From positions 1 through 27,302 of the forward strand of contig JAWQRN010000675.1 in the NCBI GenBank assembly GCA_033557685.1: DNA of 27,302 bases. Reading direction: 5' to 3'. Positions 19,830-27,302 of the stretch are shown here, piece after piece; position 1 is the stretch's first letter; every line of letters begins with the position of its first letter. The DNA is from Sperchopsis tessellata (Eukaryota; Arthropoda; Insecta; Coleoptera; Hydrophilidae). Position numbers and translations under genes: made by a program. Below the pieces are notes generated by a model. The model saw only the letters and a list, made by a program, of their open reading frames with translations. It was not told the DNA's origin and ran no database searches.

Positions 19830-21489
19830 GGGTTAGTGAAAATATTTTTCTTTAAAGAATGCTACGTAGGATTTTGATAAATAACAATGTTTAATTATGA
19901 ATTCATACAAACTACATAAAAAAAATACATATAAGTTAAGGCCGTTTATTAGAATCTATACCTATACTTTCTTTTACTCTACTTATTAACAATAATTATG
20001 AGTGGGTGGGGCCGGCAGGCCTTCTCCAATTTTTACCAAATAACAAATAGTATTGAGCGTAGAATACTTTCGACCGGTATATATCAAGGAATGTGTGCAG
20101 TTACAGCTAATGTACCTTCCTATACATTACAAATTAACAATATATATGGTTAAATGAAGGCAAATGTGGCCACTCATTATCTGTCCAATAATGATGTTTG
20201 CGTAGAACCTATATGCCTTCTTATACCTTGCTAAGGGACTAACAAATTCCTCATATGTAATTACAAATTATCAATAGAATGCAAAATTACTGTGCTGTAA
20301 ACGCACCAGTTCAAAATTTACACTTACAATTACTCTACGCCACAATGACAGACAACTATGATTGCGATATTTTTTATTCGGAGTATCAACTATGAATCAA
20401 TACAGATATATCTACTTTAAAACTCGTTAGCGATTATTTAATATAACTTAATTTATTTATATTAACCTGTTATTGATAACACTGCCATTTTTTCCTTCTT
20501 GAGGTATTCGTCCAGTTTTGTCGAATGCTTAATTTTCGTAATTTAGCTCATGGAACTCGTGGTTCTTCTAACAGTCGGTGGTTTTGTTTATATTTTTTTT
20601 ATTCCTCTGCCCGATATAGTTTATTTCATGTTGTTGAGGAATAGTATATTTTATTTTTAACCTTTGGCAGGTCCATTTTCATAATAAGTCTGATAATACA
20701 TCGACCTAAGCTCCACCCGATGATAATAAAAACATACTTTGTTTTTATTATAATAGCTTTATTATTGCCAATTAAAACAAAATCTTATTCTTGGGTATGA
20801 AATTTAATTTAAAATAATGCAAGTGCGCATTATGTATAGATTTCAGATTATCGATTCGTTACATTATAATTAGTTAAGCTCGTTTTCCACAAAGTAAATA
20901 AGGCTGTGTATCTCTATATCCTTACCAATATGAATCTGCTCTGTTACATCCTATACTTTACTCCTTTAGGACCCATGCATTGAAAACTCACTCAGTACGT
21001 GTATTGTTTCATGATTTTATTATGATTCCCATGTCTATGTTTGTTTTCTGTGGGTTCGGTCGAAGGATCAATCCAATTTACGTTTTCAAAAATTAACTTT
21101 TTTATAAGTGAAGAAACAAAACCACATTCAATATGAAAAATCCAACTTACATAATATATTTATATGAGAAAACTTAACTGTTTCTGTAAATCTTCTGTAC
21201 ACAATTAAAGACAAATAAGGTAACTCGGCGCCGGTTTTATTGTAATAAGATTGTTTTGGCAAGCGACTATAAAATAATCGAACAGAGAATCAGACCAAAT
21301 TATTTGGACATATTGGCATTCCCTCATTTATTTTATGTACTTCGGATAAAGTGGTAGATTGGCTTTTCAGATGAGTACTGAAGATCTGCCAAATTAGACC
21401 TCTATCACGTTGGCTATATGATTCAGAGTACGTTTATTGAGGAATCGAGCACCTAGTGGTAATATGGATGATCAATCTGTTTTAATATC

Positions 21490-21565
21490 ATCATGTTACT
21501 CTAACTGTCAGTAGAAGTGGACAAAGGTTGCCTGGTTATTGATCAGCATAACTCCATCGTATATA
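21490..21565 (-). mobile_element. Possible RTE LINE 3' end
   Basis: The minus strand reads GCAACCTTTGTCCAC, then CTACTGACAGTTAGAGT and ATGATGATATT. This resembles the GGCCTTTGTCCAGCAGTGGACTGAC segment and the TGATGA tail at the end of RTE elements. No protein block upstream could be matched with confidence, so it would be a very short relic. Confidence 0.35.
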
Positions 21566-21759
21566 TTCCACCCAGCTATATTCCAGAGACCATACACTGA
21601 AGAAATTTTCTAGAACTGTCTTGTATATCACTCAAGATATTTGAGTCAACTATGGTAAGAAAAAGCTTGTGAAATCTACAAGAAAGAGGAATGTCGAAAA
21701 TATTTATATTGAATGAATAATATAACAGTTAAGGCTTACACTTTAGACGAATATCAACT

Positions 21760-22700
21760 ACCACAGAGAAGATGGGTGTGGTCCTACACCTGCTTGTACG
21801 TATGATAACTAGGAGAGAAGCTGTTGGCTGTTTTAAGGAGCAAAACTGGTCAGCAGTGGAGAAACAATATATAAATTGGGTATTTGTATTCGTTGCAAGT
21901 AATGGTTTAACTTTAACGATCTAGAGTTTTTGAGAACGACTTTGGCTTTTCCCTGGACACTAAGTTTTTCAAAATTTTTAGCTTTTCTGCGAGAGATGTA
22001 TTCAACATATTTGAGACTTTGTTGTCTCTTTCCTAGATGTCAAGTTCCTCCAGTATGGATACATTAGTTTTGTGTGAGTCTCCCAAGAGACTTTTCCAAA
22101 TCCACATCCCAAAGGCGTCACAGGCCTTATGCAATTGGTAAAACAAATGTAATAGTTTTGTTAAGTTTGTGAAGTGGCTATCCTTCTATATTTTATACTT
22201 TGGTCATGGCCGTTGTGTAAAGTGCTATATGCCGTTTGATTTCTGTGTACGATTTACCTTCTCTATTTATGTAAGAGCCTAGGTATATGGTACTTCCACG
22301 TTCTCCACGTCGCGAATTTTGGGGGCGTTTCCTATCCAATTAAAGCGGTATGTTAAAATCAGCTTTTTTTGCCAGCTTCGATTTAACCCGAAATATTAGC
22401 TTTCTCTTTCAACATTTCCAATAAGCTCTGTTTATCTTCTATAATTGAAGGGGTGTCATCGGAGCAGTTTATGTTGTTTATTTTATATATTCTATAATTA
22501 TTCCTCCTTCTCAGTTTTTCAAAGTTCTTCATAATATATAACCTCCATATATGTTAAAAAACACAGGGGTTGTAGAACACATACTTGCAGAACACCTCTT
22601 CGTATGTTGAAGGGTATAGAGCTTGTGCCATCAATCTTGATAATTGCTATACTTCTTTCATTTAGATGATTTAATAATAGAGAACCAAATGTTAGAAGTC
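21760..22700 (-). pseudogene. LINE reverse transcriptase, motif B to C-terminus
   Basis: On the minus strand the sequence starts near 22690 with LLNHLNERSIAIIKIDG and NIRRGVLQVCVLQPLCF, matching the GVRQGCVLSPLLF motif B. The next block is a mutated YADD box, read as SDDT at 22460-22455 in place of YADDT. The thumb region gives YLGSYINREGKSYTEIK. The C-terminus gives AFGMWIWKSLLGDS, then EELDI, SVQGKAKVVLKNSRS and VIIRTSR, matching the EMWxxRRMLxISW, GKxxGxRxxGRxxxSWL and VANLRxR segments of a common insect LINE family. Many stops and frame changes are present. Identity as a non-LTR reverse transcriptase is firm; I do not assign the clade. Confidence 0.8.
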
Positions 22701-22704
22701 CTTA

Positions 22705-23910
22705 TGTTTAGAATAACGTGCCCCTGAATTGGTATATATTTTTGTCAATAGAGAAATGGAGAATATGACGGCTAAACGTAATTCAAAGTATAAAGGTAAA
22801 AATAATTCTGGATGTTGAAACGGTAATTCAGGCCTAGGTTCGAGTTCCCATATTACATGTTTATTTACTGTTGGTTTTAAAATGCGTAAGTATAACCAAA
22901 ATTAATTTTTGAACTATCAATGAAAGTAAATGTAACATCTTGGAACTTTGTCGATTTTTGATGAATGAAGGTTGTCATGGAGAATCACAGAAAGTGTTTT
23001 TAAAAATGGCACCTAATGCAATCACTATAGTATTAATTAGAAGTTATTGTGTTTCATGCAGCTTTTGTGAATTGTGATAATATTGCAATGAATTATGTAG
23101 AAATCGAAACTTTCACTGTTCTTTCTTGCCATAAGAAAAATCAAGACAATGTTATAGACACCGTTTTTAAGAATATGTAAATGAAAATAGTATAAGATGA
23201 TCAAAAAATACGGGATGGCATCTGGCTTACACGTACACGATTAAAATATAGTTTGAATGTAACTGCCACATGATATTTATTTAATTTCATTTATTTAATT
23301 AAAAGTTGACCTAATTCCTAATTCTTTTATGGGCGCGTGGTTTTCATTTACCTATAAAAAACGCGACTCACAAATTTACTTTCCGTCCGGAAGACGAACC
23401 CCACAGAGACTTGTTCCTAATCACAAAAAGCCGGCCACTTTTGGATTTCGATTTCGAGATCCCACGCTTAGTATCCTTGTACCTAGCCACAGCTAACGAG
23501 ACATTAATGATATCCAGCTACTGTTATCTTTCACAATTCTTTCTTTCGACGATAAATTAGAAACTCTATATGTATTATTAAGGCACTCATTCTTTTAAAT
23601 ATTTAAAAATGTTCTCAAACAAAAATTTCGAAATAGAGACTGAAACAATAAACTAGACGAAACATCTTGGTATACAGACTGTTTTCCATCCGAATGGAAT
23701 GGGATATATATCGTGCCCGCAGGGTCCAATTTACTTCATGAAGTTGTTTACTTATTTTCTAGACTTTGCCATTAAAATCGCTCCGTGAAACTGTTTGTAT
23801 TTCATTTCCGTCAGCAACTCTCTAAACTAAGTCCGAGCATAGCGGGACCCGCAATTACCGATGAAGCCTGCGTATGTTTTTTTCGAACGTTTCTGTATTA
23901 TTTAATTTAT
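22705..23910. other. Spacer with a B-box-like motif
   Basis: No gene recognised. GGTTCGAGTTCCC near 22837-22849 resembles a tRNA/SINE B box, but I found no convincing A box or tRNA fold. A less AT-rich patch at 23330-23530 and another at 23680-23870 may be unidentified repeats. Confidence 0.45.
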
Positions 23911-23918
23911 TTTGACAG

Positions 23919-24088
23919 GTGACTCTGGCTTGCATACTGTTAGTTTAGAAGGACCGGATGAGAAAATAAACAAGTCAAGCCTTCCCTCATTCCAATCGAA
24001 CCTTCGACTCTTTCATGGCCTGAACAAACAAATCGATATTCAATCACTTAAATGCACTTCAAATTTGTCAGGTTTCCGATATGTACAG
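23919..24088 (+). other. Candidate internal exon of an unidentified gene
   Basis: A T-rich tract ending in TTTTGACAG precedes 23919, and ACAG followed by GTAATG ends it at 24088, giving a 170-base segment with consensus-like acceptor and donor sites. One frame is open through the whole segment and continues to a stop at 24158-24160. It begins GDSGLHTVSLEGPDEKINKS and ends GFRYVQ. The segment is clearly less AT-rich than its flanks. I do not recognise the protein and see no transposon motif. If real, it would be one exon of a gene with large introns. With a single exon and no partner in the window this stays tentative. Confidence 0.35.
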
Positions 24089-24094
24089 GTAATG

Positions 24095-25335
24095 CTTTTT
24101 CCGGAAAATGCACAGCGGCGTTGCTTTGCTTTGCTACTGCAAGTGTTACCATCAGAATAATCAGGTACGTTCTACTTTTATTACTACTTGAAGCTTCATT
24201 GTTTTATTTAGAGGTAGTATGTTTTGTTTCTACAATTGCGGCATCCAGTAATTGATTTAAGCAAGTGTCCAATATGTAGAAAAATAACGCAGTGAATTGC
24301 TTAAAATTAACAGTATTTGAAACATACGCTTTTATATAAATAATATCGTTGGTGAAGAATATAAATTTCATACAGGTGTGCACTGTTTGTTTGCACAAAT
24401 AAAAAGTAACAATGGATAACATTGCGCTTGCAAGTATTATGTATTGGAGAGAAATTTGGTTGAGAGGTAAGTGCCTGTATAAGAAATTGGCTGTAGAAGT
24501 GTATATAATTTCGAAGACAAGAAAAAATAAACAACACTAGTACATTCTTATAATCCAATAAATAGTAGAAATCCACAACTAGGCTACCTGTCAAAAAATA
24601 CTTGCACTACTATAGTGGCACCTATCCTATAAATTGACGTTTCATATTGCTTTTGTCGCTCCATTATTTCTTTGCCATTTCTTCCTTTCTTACTTGGTAG
24701 ATGGACATTTTTGGATTAAGACCATTTTTGTTACTTTGAGAGCGTATGCATGAATCCTAACGTTGCGCGTTCAAGTAGATAATAAGGGATCGCCAATTGG
24801 TGGTGATATATTAAATTTTAAATTTAAAGTTTTCCCACTACTACATTCAGGAAGCAGTTCGTATGAGCTCGGCTAGCTAGTGTATCAGCTGAATAAAATG
24901 CTTGCATCTGTCTCTTTTATCTGTCAACTATCGAAGAACAAACAAGTTACAAACTCTACCAGCAAACAATTAATTTTACCCAACATCTGCATATTAAAAT
25001 ACAAAGATAAGATACAGTCCAGCTAAGTCAAAGTGTAACATAACTTAGGCGCCTTTTGAAATTCTTGTGCCATAACTTGCATGAATAAGAATCAATGTTG
25101 GATTTTTGTATCGAGGATAAATAAATATAGAGAGAAGAATGATATTCATATTTATTTATTTTAATATTAATACAACTAGTGATTAGAAGATTGATGGGAT
25201 GTGGTATGTATCTATATAGTTGGGCATTCTTGTGTATCTCAAAGGCCTGTATTTAATTGGTTTCATTTTACTTCAGTAAAAGGAGCTAATTCAAAATGGC
25301 CAATTTAAAGAGGTATATCCATTTCACCATCTATA
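24095..25335. other. Spacer, nothing recognised
   Basis: AT-rich sequence. Overlapping minus-strand open frames at 24204-24594 have no family signature. No repeat or RNA gene could be supported. Confidence 0.5.
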
Positions 25336-25340
25336 CAGAA

Positions 25341-26490
25341 AGATTTCGACAGATTTTATAGAAGTTGTATATCGAGATAGAGAGGAAGAAGAAAAAGTAG
25401 GTTATAGAGCAAGCAGATCCTACGCGGATATCATTTTCTGATCGAAACAGATTATATAAAAAAACTAAGCACAAACAGGGACATCCATTTAATATTTATA
25501 CACCTGAAGAAAGCACATGACTCTGTAATTATGAAGACGCTTTGGAAAACTTTACAAGCAACAAACACCCTAATTACAGTTGTTAAAAATGTAGACAATA
25601 GATCAACATAACAAGTAAAGCTGGGAAACAAACTTTCTCTTACATTTAATGCGGATAAGGGACTTTGTCAGGTAATTTGTATATCACCGATTCATTTTTA
25701 AATTTACGTACCACAGGCTTTGCCATGGTGGAAACAAAACTATCGAGGGATGGAAATGGACACGGAGGACACATTTCTGAATACTCTTCAATTCGCAGAC
25801 GACCAGGTTGTCATCGCAAAAGATAAAGATGATCAGGAAACAATTGCGAGAAAACTACAAAAACAGTATGAGATTTGGGGACTAAAACATAATCCTCAAA
25901 AACGAAATATCTCACAATAGATACACAATAGCTAAACTAGAAAATAGTGAAAAATTTGCAGTGTGTATCAAATATTTAGAAAAACTGACAACTAAGAAAT
26001 AAAAAGGAGAGTGAATTAGGCAAGGAAATTAATTGACTGCTTACAGCATTTTGTGGAGTAAAAGAATTATGAAGAAGTAATCTATTTTATTGGGTAAACA
26101 CATGGAGAATGACAGAAGACAACAATAGACGACTTGAAGCCGTAGATATGGATATTTTCAGGAGGTCGTTGGAAATAACATGTTTGGAGAGAGTTAGAAA
26201 CTATGAAATACGTAGACGTATAGGAATAAAAGAATAATAGAACAATGTAAAACGATATTGAAGCAAAGCAACTAGTGAGGTAAGGGCACGCACAAAGTAT
26301 GGATGGCACAAGATTGCTAAAGAAAGCCATGAACTGAATACCTGAACATTGAGGGAAATGAGGACGATCAAAGGCAATCCGGAGAAAATGCGTTTTGAAG
26401 CCTATGAGCGTGAGTGACCACGGACAAGACCAATGAAATGACCGGGAGAGCCGCAGACTAGGTATCCGGAAACGTCGAAAGACATTTTGA
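25341..26490 (+). pseudogene. LINE reverse transcriptase, palm to C-terminus
   Basis: This non-LTR retrotransposon fragment starts with EEEEKVGYRASRSYADIIF, matching the EQAGFRxGRSxxDxIF block. It continues with IHLIFI-like motif A pieces (the LKKAxDSV position is recognisable near 25505), VKLGNKLSLTFNADKG, then a degraded motif B. A clean frame at 25720-25920 carries WKQNYRGMEMDTEDTF and LQFADDQVVIAKDKDD, with the catalytic FADD box kept (near 25795). Then WGLKHNPQKR follows. The C-terminus reads RMTEDNNRRLEAVDMDIFRR and LERVRNYEIRRRIGIK, and ends RRLGIRKRRKTF with a stop at 26488-26490. The ending matches the family's natural C-terminus. Numerous stops and frame shifts disable it. Confidence 0.85.
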
Positions 26491-26586
26491 ACTCGATTAT
26501 ATGTGTGCTACACCAAATACCACTTTTTTCTATGCTTGTGGATTATTTAAGCAGACAAGGAGTGCTATGTTAAACGCGTCTGAAAA

Positions 26587-27211
26587 GCAAGATCTGGCCT
26601 GAAACTAGGCTCGCACAATGTTTTCTCACAAGCTCACTTGGATCCTCAGAATATATACTTCCACCACTCCACATCAAACTTGGTCTTTGAAAATTTTTGT
26701 CACAGCACTCAAAGAAGAAAGTAAAACTTTTGCTCTCCTAAATTAGAAGTTGCCACGTATCAGTGTGGCCAAACTGATGGTGGGTATTTTTGACGGTCCT
26801 CAGAACACTGAGTATATGAAAGATGCTAAATTTGGTGAGAGTATGGAAGAGGATGTGAAAAATACCTGGTTCGTATTGAATTCCATAATCCAGAACTTTC
26901 TGTACAACCATAAGAGCTCAGAATATGTATATGTTATTGAGAACCTCCTACAGAGCTTCCAGGTTCTTGATGCACGTATGTCCATGAACATGCACTTTTT
27001 CAGCTCGCAGTTAGATTACTTTTCTGAAAACTGTGGGGATTAATGCGAGTAGCTAGGTGAGCGCTTTCATCAAGACATTCGAGTGATGAAATGGCGGTAT
27101 CAGGGTCGCTGGGATGGAAACATGCTTGCAGACTATTGCTGGTGCCTCAACAGAGATTTTCCAAATGCAAAACACACAAGAAAGTCCTTGAAAACGTCCT
27201 TTCTTCTATAA
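26587..27211 (+). pseudogene. Broken copy of a widespread uncharacterised arthropod protein family
   Basis: The reading starts near 26587 with SGLKLGSHNVF and LDPQNIY. It shifts frame into LPPLHIKLGL, then a stop and another shift to FVTALKEESKTFALL. From 26750 one frame continues to 27211: KLPRISVAKLMVGIFDGPQ, the long helical YMKDAKFGESMEEDV part, then MNMHFFSSQLDYF and NCGD. Two stops (27041-27043, 27050-27052) precede LGERFHQDI, YQGRWDGNMLADYCW and RKSLKTSFL. The last stop is at 27209-27211. From memory, proteins with LPPLHIKLGL, GIFxGPQ and GERFHQDI occur in many arthropod genomes in multiple copies and are annotated as uncharacterised. Their multicopy nature suggests a mobile-element origin, which is inference. 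This copy lacks the N-terminal portion and is inactive. Confidence 0.7.
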
Positions 27212-27233
27212 GAATGGTGTTTCTGTATCATTT

Positions 27234-27237
27234 CATA

Positions 27238-27298
<61 letters not shown>

Positions 27299-27302
27299 TA
27301 TA
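27234..27302. repeat. (TA)n microsatellite at the window edge
   Basis: A nearly pure run of alternating A and T of more than 60 bases, starting with ATATATGTATATATAT and running almost to the last base. Its true length may be misassembled. Confidence 0.95.

Larger units (their letters stand above)
17830..21490. other. Long AT-rich region with one repeat and no gene
   Basis: No coding motif was recognised across this stretch. It contains the second copy of the two-block repeat (19674-19753), a short (TA)n run (19816-19829) and a small GC-rich patch near 20008-20022 (GGGGCCGGCAGGCC) of unknown meaning. The minus-strand open frame at 18219-18413 lacks any family signature. Confidence 0.5.

Noticed and set aside
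22837..22849. B-box-like GGTTCGAGTTCCC suggesting a tRNA or SINE
   Set aside because: No A box at the right distance and no cloverleaf could be drawn; one motif alone is not enough.
24204..24594. Overlapping minus-strand open frames
   Set aside because: Rich in Phe, Tyr and Leu as expected for random AT-rich DNA, with no motif or neighbour support.

Overview
The window looks like intergenic or intronic DNA from an arthropod, most likely an insect. It is very AT-rich, has (TA)n microsatellites and no operon-like gene packing, and nearly every protein-coding signal is a decayed transposable element typical of insect genomes. No intact gene, tRNA, rRNA or CRISPR array was found. I cannot name the species.

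Layout. 1-583: 3' half of a Tc1-type DD34E transposon. 700-1860: two minus-strand LINE remnants, a CR1/Jockey-like reverse transcriptase C-terminus and an RTE-like 3' end. 3080-4072: a second, longer Tc1 copy. 4826-5072: a palindromic fold-back element. 6064-7080: a mariner transposase wreck. 7400-7850: an R1-clade LINE C-terminus. 8125-8204 and 8283-8630: an odd repeat block, then a second fold-back element with the same arms.

9597-12996 is the best-resolved structure: a minus-strand piggyBac element readable from N-terminus to C-terminal Cys region, bounded by candidate TTAA/CCCT and AGGG/TTAA ends and split by a 5'-truncated plus-strand RTE LINE (10173-11374) flanked by an 8-bp direct repeat. 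14150-14400 and about 21490-21565 hold further RTE 3' ends. 14793-15200 is an unassigned ORF. 15632-16391 is an internally deleted Tc1/mariner-superfamily transposase with a DUF4817-like N-terminus. 17585-17825 and 21760-22700 are minus-strand reverse transcriptase remnants. 23919-24088 is the best candidate for a host exon. 25341-26490 is another LINE, followed by 26587-27211, a broken copy of a protein family I remember as widespread but uncharacterised in arthropods. The window ends in a long TA microsatellite.

These parts do not work together as a system. They record successive insertions and decay. The items most worth a second look are the nested piggyBac/RTE, the uncharacterised family at the right edge, the fold-back family with internal subrepeats, the paired repeat whose two halves differ in relative orientation, and the isolated exon candidate.
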